In this document: one piece after another, positions 18,015 through 27,274 of the stretch
Layout: each line of letters begins with the position of its first letter
Position numbering within the stretch: position 1 is the stretch's first letter
NCBI RefSeq assembly: GCF_000218235.1
Contig: NZ_GL945017.1
Coordinates: forward strand, 746,040-810,039
Length of the DNA stretch: 64,000 nt
From: Hallella multisaccharivorax DSM 17128
GTDB lineage: Bacteria; Bacteroidota; Bacteroidia; Bacteroidales; Bacteroidaceae
Direction: 5' to 3'
Program-made: the position numbers and the translations under genes
The notes under the pieces: generated by a model
What the model was told of the DNA's origin: nothing
The model's input: the letters and a program-made list of their open reading frames with translations, nothing else
Database searches by the model: none

Positions 18015-19156
18015 TTAGTTCAAATATCCCACAAATTCCATTAAGGCCTCAGCCATAACTTCGAAGTCTGTGCCACGCTCAGGATCGTTTGCAATTATCT
18101 GTGTCAGTTCAAGGATGCTATATCCAAGCACTTCTCCAAGAGCGTCCGGTAACTTCTCCAAACATGCGAGCACTCGTTTCCAAAGGGTTAAAGCCATTAC
18201 ATCGTCTTCCATTTCAGCGAACAACTCGCCCATGGCGTTTCATAATCAGCCATTCGCTTCTCTAAGGCCATCACTGTATATGTTATGTAGCATAAAGTTG
18301 CATCAGCAATCTGACCATTGAGATTTCGACCGGCGTATGCTCCCAGTCCAAGGTATTCCTTAGTTTCTCTGTTGACCACTTCGATGTTCCGACGGATCTG
18401 GTAGAGTTCAAAGGCACGTACGAAGGACATGGATATATCTGTGGACAGCATGATATTTCATCTTTCATTATGCCAGTACCTGATAAGGAAAATTCTGTTG
18501 GGAAGATTACCAAGGTCTCCTCGGAGGGCTATGTATTGGCATTTGTACTTGCGGCAGGCATGAGTATATTCCCTGCTGTATAAAGCAACCAATTCCCCGG
18601 CGTTATGCTTCTTGCCATTGATCACATATTTGGTGGCGCCCATTTTTGCCAGCCCCACATAGTGTATGGCACCATTGGCAATCTTCCTTATGAATGAGAT
18701 GAAGTCCTCACAGGCAAACCAACTGTCTGCCAATGCATACCGTGGATGGAGACCGCATTTCCACATACGTTTTACCATCTCCACGGCACAGTCCAACTTA
18801 CTCATGCCGCATTTCAATTCCCTTTGGTAATCAGGATTATCCTTTTCACGGTGTAGAGAGAACCTGCGTCTGAACTGCTTCTTTCCAATTCCACCGAATG
18901 CGCATAGGAGCAGTTTGTAGCCGAGAACATAGTTCCTCTTTACATGATCAAAGATCTTCGTTATATGCTCTATAAACTTTCCGCTCTTTTGCAGTGTGGT
19001 GTCATCAATAATCACGCATGAGTTCTCATCTTCAGTTTGTATACCGTTCTTTCGAAGAACGCACATAAAGCGGATTACTGTGTAGTTCATAAGCTGGCGC
19101 CAATCCATGGAAGGGCGTTCCAGCATGCGGTAGTAACAGTTCTTGCGAATAGTCAT
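18015..19156 (-). pseudogene. IS4-like transposase, broken by a stop codon and a frameshift
   Basis: The frame from 19156 encodes a DDE transposase (CVIIDDTTLQKSGK, GYKLLLCAFGG, ALADSWFACEDF) and meets a TGA at 18460-18458 after RYWHNER. Translation in the same frame then goes on with NIMLSTDISMSFVRAFELYQ and IEVVNRETKEYLGLGAYAGR, so the TGA replaces a sense codon, probably Trp. A second lesion near 18232-18240 shifts the frame, and the last 72 residues (MGELFAEMEDDVMALTLWKR onwards) read in another frame to 18015. No terminal inverted repeats could be identified. It is a decaying copy that separates the glycan locus from the conserved genome. Confidence 0.8.
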
Positions 19157-19301
19157 TCGGAATTTGTCATGCCTAAAAAGACCGAGTTATTACATTTCAC
19201 CGCTTGATGGATTAATGAGTGTTAAGAGGTGTGCGAAAATGTGCGCAGTTTTGATGTAAGTCAATAAAATTGGAAAAATTACATGAAACTGTATCAAAAT
19301 G

Positions 19302-19333
19302 TTTGGTGCTTTCTCATAATCTTCTTACCTTTG
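19302..19333 (+). promoter_or_regulatory. Consensus Bacteroidetes promoter of an orphan transcript
   Basis: TTTG (19302-19305), a 20-nt gap and TACCTTTG (19326-19333) match the -33/-7 consensus. No ORF follows before the terminator at 19468-19512. Confidence 0.7.
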
Positions 19334-19339
19334 CATCGT

Positions 19340-19512
19340 CAAAAGGAAAAGGTCTTCGTGAGAAGATATTTCGATTAGACTTTATTTTCATATACACAGT
19401 TTAGGTTAGTAGATTGTTTCATATAGGTTTTTAGTTTTTAGGTTTAAAAGTTAGTTTTTAGGTTAGCACAAATCCCCTGCTCAGAGCGCTGAGGAGGGGA
19501 TTTGTCGTTTTT
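19340..19512 (+). ncRNA. Candidate small RNA (unnamed)
   Basis: A transcript from the promoter at 19302-19333 would start near 19340 and end at the strong terminator at 19468-19512, about 170 nt. The interval has no ATG-initiated reading frame. It contains repeated TTTTTAGGTT-like motifs at 19428-19465 just before the terminator hairpin. I could not match it to a known RNA family by eye; a 6S RNA was considered but the needed long bulged rod is not apparent. Confidence 0.5.
19468..19512 (+). terminator. Strong intrinsic terminator
   Basis: ACAAATCCCCT (19468-19478) pairs perfectly with AGGGGATTTGT (19495-19505) and is followed by CGTTTTT. The loop itself contains CTCAG/CTGAG, which extends the stem. 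The T-run is only on the plus side, so it terminates rightward transcripts. Confidence 0.85.
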
Positions 19513-19548
19513 ATGTAAGCCTTCTCTTGTATTTACTGATTTATTGTG

Positions 19549-19619
19549 TTGTCGTACGCGGATTCGAACCACGACAAACAGAACCAAAACCTGTTGTGCT
19601 ACCATTACACCATACGACA
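19549..19619 (-). tRNA. tRNA-Gln (anticodon TTG)
   Basis: On the minus strand a 71-nt cloverleaf can be drawn. The acceptor arms are TGTCGTA (19619-19613) and TACGACA (19556-19550) with discriminator A. The D-arm contains GGTGTAATGGTAGC. The anticodon stem ACAGG/TCTGT encloses the loop TTTTGGT with anticodon TTG. The T-loop is GGTTCGAATCC. No CCA is encoded. Its 3' end points at the accessory region to the left. Confidence 0.95.
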
Positions 19620-19639
19620 GTCACTTCGTAAAAGTGTTG

Positions 19640-19670
19640 CAAAGTTATTGTTTTTAAAGAAAACAACCAA
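19640..19670 (-). promoter_or_regulatory. Promoter of tRNA-Gln
   Basis: On the minus strand TTG (19670-19668), a 20-nt gap and TAACTTTG (19647-19640) precede the tRNA by 20 nt. A separate TAACTTTG on the plus strand (19702-19709) may serve the divergent symporter gene. Confidence 0.6.
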
Positions 19671-19736
19671 AAAACATGCGATGTTTTTGTTGCTTTTTCA
19701 TTAACTTTGCCGCTATAAAGGCTGTAACTGCCACTT

Positions 19737-21113
19737 ATGGAAACGATTAACGACTTTTTTTCGACCGTCAGCAGTTTTCTTTGGGGATGGCCCATGATCA
19801 TTATGCTGCTCGGTACCCACTTGTTTCTGACGCTGCGTCTGCGTTTTCCACAGCGTCGTATCTTCACGGCCATCCGGCTCTCTGTGGGCCGTGATAAGGC
19901 TGCATCGGGTGACGTGTCGCAGTTTGGCGCTCTTGCCACTGCCCTTGCCGCCACCATCGGCACGGGTAACATCGTTGGTGTGGCGACGGCTGTGGCGCTG
20001 GGTGGACCGGGTGCAGTGCTATGGTGCTGGTTGACGGGTGTATTCGGCATCTCCACGAAGTACGCTGAGGGGTTGTTAGCCGTGAAATACCGCGTAAGGA
20101 CGTCAGACGGGCGCATGCTCGGCGGCCCGATGTATGCTCTGGAGTGTGGGCTGCATGCCAAATGGCTTGCAGTGCTCTTTGCCTTCTTTGCCGCTGTCGC
20201 CTCTTTTGGCATCGGCAATACCGTACAGGCCAATGCCATCTCGACCATGGTTGGTCAGGTGTTTGGCATTCCGATGTGGATCACAGGACTCATCCTCTGT
20301 GGCTTGGGGGCAGCGGTTATTCTCGGTGGCGTAAAGTCAATTGCTAAGGTCTGTGAGATGCTTGTGCCGTTCATGGCTATCCTCTATGCCATTGGCTGCG
20401 TCTATATACTCTATGTCAACCATGCTTTTGTATGGCCAGCCATCAAGATTATTTTTGATTCGGCATTCTCACCACAGGCTGCAGGCGGCGGCTTTGCAGG
20501 CACAACGGTGATGATGGCTTGCCGCTACGGCATCGCCCGCGGACTGTTTTCCAATGAGTCGGGCCTTGGATCCGCTCCTATCGTAGCAGCAGCAGCCAGG
20601 ACGCGCAACCCCGTGCGGCAGGCGCTGGTGTCATCAACAGGTACCTTCTGGGATACCGTCGTCATCTGCGCGCTGACAGGTATCGTCATCGTGTCGAGTG
20701 TCATCGTCTATCCTGACATCGATTTTCGTCACGGTGCCGCTCTCACCAAAGCTGCATTTGGAAAGATTCCTTATGTCGGTACGCCGATACTCACCTTTGG
20801 GCTCATCACTTTCGCTTTCAGCACTATCCTCGGATGGAGCTATTACGGTGAGCGATGCGTGGAATATCTGAAAGGGCGGCGGTGGATGCTCGCTTACCGT
20901 GTAGTATATATAATATGTATATTCATTGGCAGTGTCTTTGGTCTGGAGCTGGTATGGAATGTCGCCGACTGTATGAATGCGCTCATGGCTATCCCCAATC
21001 TCATCTCACTGCTCTGTCTGAGCGGTATCATCATGCATGAGACACGTAAGTATCTCTGGCGCGGGCGCTTGGACAGAGACATGGATGACGGGGAGCTGTT
21101 GGAGGTGGAATGA
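19737..21113 (+). CDS. Alanine/glycine:cation symporter family protein (AGCS)
   Basis: This 458-residue integral membrane protein has about 10-11 helices. Family motifs are GALATALAATIGTGNIVGVATA near residues 60-85, GGPGAVLWCWLTG, and YGIARGLFSNESGLGSAPIV near 265-285. AGCS transporters import alanine, glycine or related amino acids with Na+. The start ATG 19737 lies 27 nt after a TAACTTTG -7-like element. It stands alone next to a sialate O-acetylesterase gene read in the same direction 35 nt downstream, so cotranscription is possible. Confidence 0.9.
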   Translation: METINDFFSTVSSFLWGWPMIIMLLGTHLFLTLRLRFPQRRIFTAIRLSVGRDKAASGDVSQFGALATALAATIGTGNIVGVATAVALGGPGAVLWCWLTGVFGISTKYAEGLLAVKYRVRTSDGRMLGGPMYALECGLHAKWLAVLFAFFAAVASFGIGNTVQANAISTMVGQVFGIPMWITGLILCGLGAAVILGGVKSIAKVCEMLVPFMAILYAIGCVYILYVNHAFVWPAIKIIFDSAFSPQAAGGGFAGTTVMMACRYGIARGLFSNESGLGSAPIVAAAARTRNPVRQALVSSTGTFWDTVVICALTGIVIVSSVIVYPDIDFRHGAALTKAAFGKIPYVGTPILTFGLITFAFSTILGWSYYGERCVEYLKGRRWMLAYRVVYIICIFIGSVFGLELVWNVADCMNALMAIPNLISLLCLSGIIMHETRKYLWRGRLDRDMDDGELLEVE

Positions 21114-21148
21114 CTTGAAACGACTTTATAAACCTATAATATTTTCGT

Positions 21149-22606
21149 ATGAAAAGACTATCTGTATTAGTGTTGGCTTTGGCTGTACTGGCAGTATCAC
21201 ATGCCGCAATCCGCCTACCTCATGTGTTGGGCGATGGCATGGTACTGCAGCAGCGGACGTCGGTGCGATTGTGGGGCTGGGCCACGCCAGGCTCTACGGT
21301 GACTGTCAAGACATCGTGGAATGGAGGAAAGATCTATGTGGCCAAGACGCAGAAAGATGGCAAGTGGCAAACCACTGTGCCAACGCCTGCGGCTACCAAT
21401 ACCCTGCAGACCATCATTGTGACAGAGGGGAAGACCTCGAAAGTGACGCTGCGCAATGTGTTGATTGGCGAGGTGTGGGTGTGTGCAGGGCAGAGCAACA
21501 TGGAGTTTCCGCTGAAAGGCTTCAACAACTGTCCGCTGAAAGACTATAATGACGTCGTGTCGGAAGCCTCCCGCTATGATGGCATCCGCTTCGTGAAGAT
21601 ACCATCGGTCAAGAGCAGTACGCCGCTTGACGACGCTCAGTGCCAATGGAAAGCTGCCAATGTGGACAACGTCGCCGACTGTTCAGCTGTGGGTTACTTC
21701 TTCGCCCGCCAACTGCGGCAGGCACTCGGCATCCCTGTTGGCCTTATCCTTGCCAACAAAGGCGGGTCGAGAGTGGAGAGTTGGCTCGACAAAGCTAACC
21801 TGGAGGCACATACGCAAGAGCCGCTCGACTCCATGGAGATAGTGCGGAGGTTTCCTCAGGACTGGGTCATGCCCTTGCTTTGGGGCAACGGCACCTTCCA
21901 TCCTATTCTCAACTACACAGTAAAAGGCATCATCTTCTATCAGGGCTGCTCCAATGTCGGTGCTCCTGGCAACCAGTATTCAGACCGTCTGGCGTTGCTC
22001 GTGAACCAGTGGCGGCGCGATTTCGGGGAGGGCAACATACCCTTCTACTTTGTTCAGCTTGCTCCCTATTGCGATGGTGATGGCCCTGACGGTACCAGTC
22101 GTGCTTATTTAGAAGAACAGCAGTTACGTGCCGCAGACATCATTCCTAACTGCGGCGTGATCTGTGCTAACGACTGTGTCTATCCCTGGGAGGCCCATCA
22201 GATACACCCCTGCAACAAGAAACCCGTTGGTGACCGTCTTGGGTGGCTCGCGCTGGAGAAGACCTATGGCAAATGCAACTATCAGGCTGAGAGCCCGCGC
22301 TTTGACCGGATGTTTGTTCAGGGCGACACTTGCTTTGTGCGGTTGAAGAACACCTACGGTGGCATTTCCCGTCAGAGCGGTATCGAAGGCTTTGAGGTGG
22401 CAGGCAGTGACAAGGTCTTCCACAAGGCTGTGGCAGGACAATTCTGGGTTCCAAGCAATGATCCAAGAAACGAGTACATCTACGTAGTGAGTCCGGAAGT
22501 CAAGGCTCCCGTGGCCGTGCGCTATTGCTTCCGCAACTTCCAGATAGGCAATTTGCATGGCAACAACGACCTGCCGCTCTTCCCTTTCCGCACGGATAAT
22601 TGGTAA
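21149..22606 (+). CDS. Sialate O-acetylesterase (SGNH hydrolase)
   Basis: This 485-residue secreted enzyme has the signal peptide MKRLSVLVLALAVLAVSHAA and a beta-sandwich N-terminal part beginning IRLPHVLGDGMVLQQ. The catalytic block I is CAGQSNMEFPL (Ser116). The late block has NDCVYPWEAHQIHP with the Asp/His pair, then GDRLGWLALEKTYG. Sialate O-acetylesterases remove acetyl groups from sialic acids so that host glycans can be degraded; some relatives act on acetylated plant glycans. No other sialic-acid gene is nearby, so the real substrate is uncertain. Confidence 0.85.
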   Translation: MKRLSVLVLALAVLAVSHAAIRLPHVLGDGMVLQQRTSVRLWGWATPGSTVTVKTSWNGGKIYVAKTQKDGKWQTTVPTPAATNTLQTIIVTEGKTSKVTLRNVLIGEVWVCAGQSNMEFPLKGFNNCPLKDYNDVVSEASRYDGIRFVKIPSVKSSTPLDDAQCQWKAANVDNVADCSAVGYFFARQLRQALGIPVGLILANKGGSRVESWLDKANLEAHTQEPLDSMEIVRRFPQDWVMPLLWGNGTFHPILNYTVKGIIFYQGCSNVGAPGNQYSDRLALLVNQWRRDFGEGNIPFYFVQLAPYCDGDGPDGTSRAYLEEQQLRAADIIPNCGVICANDCVYPWEAHQIHPCNKKPVGDRLGWLALEKTYGKCNYQAESPRFDRMFVQGDTCFVRLKNTYGGISRQSGIEGFEVAGSDKVFHKAVAGQFWVPSNDPRNEYIYVVSPEVKAPVAVRYCFRNFQIGNLHGNNDLPLFPFRTDNW

Positions 22607-22652
22607 ACAGCTATTCATTAAATCATATTTTTTAAACTTATAAACTTAAATC

Positions 22653-23792
22653 ATGAAAGTACACGAATATCAAGCCAAGAGCTTCTTTGAGCAGTATGGC
22701 GTGCCGGTAGACCGGCATTACCTTTGCCATACTGCCGACGAGGCCGTGGAAGCCTACCGCAAGCTTGGTGGTGGCAAGGCAGTGGTGAAAGCACAGGTTC
22801 ATACCGGTGGCAGAGGAAAGGCCGGAGGTGTGAAGCTCGGAGTCAGCGAAGAAGAGATCCGCAAGCATGCGGAGGCCATCCTCGGCATGCAGATCAAGGG
22901 CTATACCGTCGACCGCGTGCTCGTCTCTGAGGCTGTCGACATCGCTTCCGAATATTATGTCTCCATCCTTGTCGACCGTAAGTCGAAGTGCCCCATGATG
23001 ATGCTCTCGCGCTCCGGCGGCATGGATATTGAGCAGGTGGCACGCGAGACACCGGAGAAGATCGAGAAGATCATCATCGACCCCACTATCGGCATGGCCG
23101 ACTTCAAGGCCAACGAGGCCGCATGGAAACTCTTCGATGACAGGGCCCAGGTGAAACAGGCGGCAAAGATCTTCAAAGCACTCTACAAGCTCTTTGTGGA
23201 GAAGGATGCATCGCTGGTGGAAATCAATCCGCTGGTCATGCTGAAAGACGGTACGCTCAAAGCCATCGATGCCAAGATGACGTTCGACAACAATGCCCTC
23301 TTCCGTCACCCCGACGTGAAGGACTGCTTCGAGCCCGACGATGACGAGAAGAAGGAACAGTGGGCTAAGGATCATGGCTTCAGCTATGTCAATCTCGGCG
23401 GTAAGATTGGCTGCATGGTTAATGGTGCAGGACTGGCTATGGCCACAATGGACATGATCAAGCTCTACGGCGGTGAGCCTGCCAACTTCCTCGACATTGG
23501 CGGTTCATCGAACCCTGAGAAGATTGTGGAAGCCATGAAACTGTTACTCTCCGACAAACACGTCAACACCATCCTCATCAATATCTTCGGTGGCATCACG
23601 CGCTGCGATGATGTGGCAAAAGGACTGCTTGAGGCACTCGACATCATCAAGACCGACATTCCTATCGTCATCCGTCTCACGGGAACCAACGAGGCTGAGG
23701 GCCGCGAGATTCTCAAGGGCACTCACTTCACCGTTGCCACTGCAATGGCTGATGCCGGGCACAAGGCCGTGGAGATTTCCAATAATCGATAA
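22653..23792 (+). CDS. sucC: Succinyl-CoA synthetase (ADP-forming) beta subunit
   Basis: This 379-residue protein has an N-terminal ATP-grasp fold ([39 protein letters not shown]) and a C-terminal CoA-ligase domain ([40 protein letters not shown]). With SucD it interconverts succinyl-CoA and succinate with ADP/ATP. In fermenting Bacteroidales this step links succinate to propionate and the branched TCA pathway. sucD follows after 21 nt. Confidence 0.96.
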   Translation: MKVHEYQAKSFFEQYGVPVDRHYLCHTADEAVEAYRKLGGGKAVVKAQVHTGGRGKAGGVKLGVSEEEIRKHAEAILGMQIKGYTVDRVLVSEAVDIASEYYVSILVDRKSKCPMMMLSRSGGMDIEQVARETPEKIEKIIIDPTIGMADFKANEAAWKLFDDRAQVKQAAKIFKALYKLFVEKDASLVEINPLVMLKDGTLKAIDAKMTFDNNALFRHPDVKDCFEPDDDEKKEQWAKDHGFSYVNLGGKIGCMVNGAGLAMATMDMIKLYGGEPANFLDIGGSSNPEKIVEAMKLLLSDKHVNTILINIFGGITRCDDVAKGLLEALDIIKTDIPIVIRLTGTNEAEGREILKGTHFTVATAMADAGHKAVEISNNR

Positions 23793-23813
23793 TCATTAAA
23801 GAACCTATAGATT

Positions 23814-24680
23814 ATGAGCGTACTGATAGATAAAGATACAAAAGTCATTGTCCAGGGTATCACGGGACGTGACGGCGGCTTCCATGCTGCAAGGATGAAG
23901 GAGTATGGCACACAGGTCGTTGGCGGCACGTCCCCCGGCAAGGGTGGTCAGAAGGTTGACGGCATCCCTGTGTTCAACACGGTGAAAGAAGCGGTGGCTG
24001 CTACAGGTGCCAACACCTCTATTATATTTGTGCCGGCTCCATTCGCCAAAGACGCGATGTTGGAGGCCATTGACGGCGGAATCCAGCTTGTAGTGTGCAT
24101 CACCGAGGGTGTACCCGTGCTCGATGCCGTTGAGGCACAGAACTATGCGCGAATCAAAGGCGTGAAGGTCATCGGCCCTAACTGTCCTGGACTCATCTCT
24201 CCTGGAAAGTCGATGGTTGGCATTATGCCCGCCAATATTTTCAAGAAGGGACATACGGGTGTTATCTCTCGTAGTGGCACACTGACTTATGAAGTGGTCT
24301 ATGACCTTGTTGAGAGTGGTCTGGGCATTTCTACAGCCGTTGGCGTAGGCGGTGATCCTGTAGTGGGGCTATATTTTGAGGACTTACTGCAGATGTTTCA
24401 GGATGATCCCGATACCGACTCCATCGCTATGATCGGCGAGATCGGCGGCGATGCCGAAGAGCGCGCGGCGCAGTTCATCCAAAAGCACGTCACCAAGCCC
24501 GTTGCTGTGTTTATCTCTGGCCGTCAGGCTCCTCCGGGTAAGCAGATGGGTCATGCCGGCGCCATCATCTCTGGTGGCTCAGGTTCGGCCGAGGGAAAGA
24601 TTCTGGCTCTTGAGGCTGCCGGCGTGCCTGTGGCAGACGAGACCTGCATCCTGCCTGAATTGCTGAAGAAACGCTTATAA
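23814..24680 (+). CDS. sucD: Succinyl-CoA synthetase alpha subunit
   Basis: This 288-residue protein has a CoA-binding Rossmann domain ([18 protein letters not shown]) and a ligase domain carrying the phosphohistidine in [19 protein letters not shown] (His247). It partners with SucC encoded just upstream. Length and both domains are complete. Confidence 0.96.
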   Translation: MSVLIDKDTKVIVQGITGRDGGFHAARMKEYGTQVVGGTSPGKGGQKVDGIPVFNTVKEAVAATGANTSIIFVPAPFAKDAMLEAIDGGIQLVVCITEGVPVLDAVEAQNYARIKGVKVIGPNCPGLISPGKSMVGIMPANIFKKGHTGVISRSGTLTYEVVYDLVESGLGISTAVGVGGDPVVGLYFEDLLQMFQDDPDTDSIAMIGEIGGDAEERAAQFIQKHVTKPVAVFISGRQAPPGKQMGHAGAIISGGSGSAEGKILALEAAGVPVADETCILPELLKKRL

Positions 24681-24730
24681 TAAAGCGTTCTGTGTGAATA
24701 CGAGGGCGTGTCAAATGGCATGAATAGCAG

Positions 24731-24756
24731 AGGTTGCGGCCTCGAGGCCGCAACCT
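24731..24756. terminator. Perfect GC-rich palindrome downstream of sucD
   Basis: A 24-nt perfect palindrome (24732-24755; half-site GGTTGCGGCCTC) extends by an A-T pair on each side. There is no T-run on either strand right after it, so it may be a transcription barrier or RNA-stabilising hairpin rather than a classic intrinsic terminator. It sits between convergent sucD and the AraC gene. Confidence 0.5.
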
Positions 24757-24791
24757 GTAAAAGGCCACTTTAACATGCCTTCGTAGTCTCT

Positions 24792-25685
24792 TCATACCAC
24801 ACCACTCGCTTCCTGCGAAGATTTTTTATATTCCTTGGGTGAGCAGTGGGCATGGAGCTTGAAGAAGTTAGTGAAGGCACTTTGATCTTTGAAACCAAGA
24901 TCGAAAGCAATTTCTCCCATCGTCATGGTCGTCGTTTTGAGTAGGTTACAAGCTTCATGATAAACGCGGCGGGAGAGTTGATCATTGACGGTATTGCCAG
25001 AGATTTCCTTTACCACACGACTGAGATAGGTGGTCGTGATGCCGAGCTTGTCGGCATAGAACTGTATTTGCCGCTCTTTTCTAAAATTGATTTCAGCCAA
25101 GTGGAGAAATATTTTATAGATATTTTCCTTGTGTCGGAAGTCTGGGGTCAGAACATTATCTTTGAACGGTAACTCGCTGATATAGAGTTTGCAGATATGG
25201 AGAAGTGACTGGATCATTTCCATTTTATACAAGTGCATGAAATGAATGGCTTTCTGTATCTGTTGGAAAATACCGCTGAGCTCATTTTTTTGGCTTTCCG
25301 TCAGTTGATAGATGGTGTTGAATCTTGATGGTAATCCTGGTATGGATACATCGGTATCGGAGTCCGTTGTCGGAATGCTATCGTAAAAGGCACGGTCAAT
25401 AAGCAGTCCCTCTGCGATAGTATCCTGTGCAAGACAGCATTTGGCCGGCTGGAAAGGCGTGAGTGCCATAAGTGAGCCGGGGGACAATAAGTGTATCTTC
25501 CCGGCGATCTCTACACGTGCCGAACCCTGCAGAATGAGATTCAGTTCGTAGCAACAAATCCTGTCATCCATAGCGCGCAGATCGCTTTTACCTCCTTCCT
25601 TTGATGAGAAATAGGCAATATTGGCCCCATAAATATTATGGATGCGATAACGGGTTGCAAGCTCCGGAAGACTCAAGTTCCCCAT
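24792..25685 (-). CDS. AraC-family transcriptional regulator
   Basis: This 297-residue protein has an N-terminal cupin-like sensor region (ELNLILQGSARVEIAGKIHL) and a C-terminal pair of helix-turn-helix motifs. The first is in FYADKLGITTTYLSRVVKEI, the second in MGEIAFDLGFKDQSAFTNFF with the AraC ending SPKEYKKS. It is divergent from the C4-dicarboxylate transporter gene with 188 nt between them, a layout that suggests it controls that operon and perhaps senses a carboxylate or amino acid. The ligand is unknown. Confidence 0.9.
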   Translation of the reverse strand: MGNLSLPELATRYRIHNIYGANIAYFSSKEGGKSDLRAMDDRICCYELNLILQGSARVEIAGKIHLLSPGSLMALTPFQPAKCCLAQDTIAEGLLIDRAFYDSIPTTDSDTDVSIPGLPSRFNTIYQLTESQKNELSGIFQQIQKAIHFMHLYKMEMIQSLLHICKLYISELPFKDNVLTPDFRHKENIYKIFLHLAEINFRKERQIQFYADKLGITTTYLSRVVKEISGNTVNDQLSRRVYHEACNLLKTTTMTMGEIAFDLGFKDQSAFTNFFKLHAHCSPKEYKKSSQEASGVV

Positions 25686-25739
25686 AATTGTTCATTAATG
25701 GTTATAGGTCTGTGTGCGATCACATTTATTGATAATGGA

Positions 25740-25771
25740 CAAAGTTAGGTATTTGTTTTGTTTTTTACAAA
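25740..25771 (-). promoter_or_regulatory. Consensus promoter of the AraC gene
   Basis: On the minus strand TTTG (25771-25768), a 20-nt gap and TAACTTTG (25747-25740) match the consensus. The implied leader before ATG 25685 is about 48 nt. Confidence 0.65.
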
Positions 25772-25813
25772 TATTAGAAGCTTTTTTGTAAATGCCATAC
25801 AGCAAAAAACGAT

Positions 25814-25847
25814 TAACTTTGCATTGAATAACTTGATTTATGTCAAG
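25814..25847 (+). promoter_or_regulatory. -7 element and CRP/FNR-like palindrome before the C4-dicarboxylate transporter gene
   Basis: TAACTTTG (25814-25821) is a likely -7 box. Just downstream CTTGATTTATGTCAAG (25832-25847) is an inverted repeat with arms CTTGA/TCAAG. It differs at one position from the FNR-type TTGAT-N4-ATCAA. Its location at or after the start site would suit repression by a CRP/FNR-family protein. No good -33 box is seen. Confidence 0.4.
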
Positions 25848-25873
25848 TAAATCAGTGATCAATTTGTTTATAT

Positions 25874-27193
25874 ATGGCAACAGTACTTCTTCTTTTAGAA
25901 CTCACTATCGTCATTGCCCTGATCTTCATCGGAGCACGCGTGGGTGGCATTGGGCTGGGTATCTATGGCATGCTTGGCGTGTTCATCTTAGTGTATGGCT
26001 TCGGCTTGACGCCAGGCAAGGCCCCCATCGATGTGATGATGATTATCCTTGCCGTCATCACGGCTTCCGCTGCCTTGCAGGCTTCGGGAGGACTGGAGTA
26101 TCTTGTTGGATTGGCGGCTAAATTCCTGCGCAATCATCCCGACCACATTACTTATTATGGTCCGCTCTGCACATGGTTGTTCTGCATCGTCGCCGGTACG
26201 GCACACACCAGCTACTCGTTGCTGCCTATCATCAGTGAAATTGCGCAGGCCAATAAGATTCGCCCAGAGCGGCCGGTAAGCTTGGCTACAGTGTCAGCAT
26301 CATTGGGCATCACAGGCAGTCCGGTCTCTGCTGCTACGGCCGCCCTTATCTCCCAGGACCTTCTGGGCGGAAAGGGCATTGAGCTTGGCACCGTTCTTAT
26401 CGTCTGTATTCCCGCAAGCATTATTGCCATTCTTGTGGCGGCTTTCATTGAGAATCACGTAGGCAAGGAACTTGTTGACGATCCTGAATACCAGCGTCGC
26501 GTGAAGGCAGGCATTATCAATCCCGACGAGGATGAGAAGAACCTGCTTCAGGCAGAGACACAGCCCAACCCGCATGCTAAGTACGCTGTCTGGGCATTCC
26601 TCTTAGGTGTTGCCGTGGTGGTGTTGTTCGGTTTCTTCCCAGGTCTGCGCCCTGAAGGCTGCACCATGTCGGAGACCATTGAGATGGTGATGATGAGCGA
26701 TGCCATCTTGATTGTTCTTGTAGGCAAGACCCATGTGGCCGAAGTGCCTAAAGGCAACATCTTCTCCGCCGGCATTAATGCCCTTGTAGCCATTTTCGGT
26801 ATTGCCTGGATGGGATCGACCTTCTACACCGGCAACGCTGAAGCTATCAATAGCGCGCTCTCAGGTATGGTGACCACGGCCCCGCTACTCTTCGCTGTGG
26901 CCCTCTTCCTGCTCAGCATCATGCTCTTCTCACAAGCGGCCACAGTCACTACACTCTATCCCGTTGGCATTGCCCTCGGCATCAATCCGCTGCTGCTTGT
27001 GGCCATGTTCCCTGCTGTCAACGGTTATTTCTTCCTGCCCAACTATCCCACAGAGGTGGCTGCGCTTGGCTTTGACCGCACGGGCACGACGCATGTGGGC
27101 AAGTATGTCATCAACCACTCGTTTCAGCTCCCCGGCTTCGTGACGACCATTGTAGCCATCGGTGTGGGCTATGCCATCACATTATTTATTTAG
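25874..27193 (+). CDS. Anaerobic C4-dicarboxylate transporter (DcuA/DcuB family)
   Basis: This 439-residue membrane protein has about ten helices in two bundles around a central loop at 210-235 (NPDEDEKNLLQAETQPNPHA). Family features include GIGLGIYGMLGVFILVYGFG at the start and LFSQAATVTTLYPVGIALGI late. These carriers exchange fumarate, aspartate or malate for succinate in anaerobes. Downstream come asparaginase, porin and aspartase, so antiport of aspartate/fumarate against succinate is the likely role. Overall length matches the family; DcuA and DcuB cannot be told apart here. Confidence 0.92.
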   Translation: MATVLLLLELTIVIALIFIGARVGGIGLGIYGMLGVFILVYGFGLTPGKAPIDVMMIILAVITASAALQASGGLEYLVGLAAKFLRNHPDHITYYGPLCTWLFCIVAGTAHTSYSLLPIISEIAQANKIRPERPVSLATVSASLGITGSPVSAATAALISQDLLGGKGIELGTVLIVCIPASIIAILVAAFIENHVGKELVDDPEYQRRVKAGIINPDEDEKNLLQAETQPNPHAKYAVWAFLLGVAVVVLFGFFPGLRPEGCTMSETIEMVMMSDAILIVLVGKTHVAEVPKGNIFSAGINALVAIFGIAWMGSTFYTGNAEAINSALSGMVTTAPLLFAVALFLLSIMLFSQAATVTTLYPVGIALGINPLLLVAMFPAVNGYFFLPNYPTEVAALGFDRTGTTHVGKYVINHSFQLPGFVTTIVAIGVGYAITLFI

Positions 27194-27274
27194 TTGATGA
27201 GTCTTTGAGCTCTTAGGTTGATGAGCTTTAAAAGTAATGAGTTTTTAAATTAACCCTCAAAAATACACACGACC

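Noticed and set aside
18283-18513. Separate small gene within the IS4-like region
   Set aside because: The protein-like sequence here is the transposase in its original frame beyond an internal TGA; this other frame is a shadow.
19340-19512. 6S RNA or other named RNA
   Set aside because: I could not draw the long bulged rod of 6S RNA; left as unnamed candidate.
19541-20248. Long minus-strand frame over tRNA-Gln and the symporter gene
   Set aside because: It lies antisense to AGCS motifs and runs through the tRNA; its content is a shadow.
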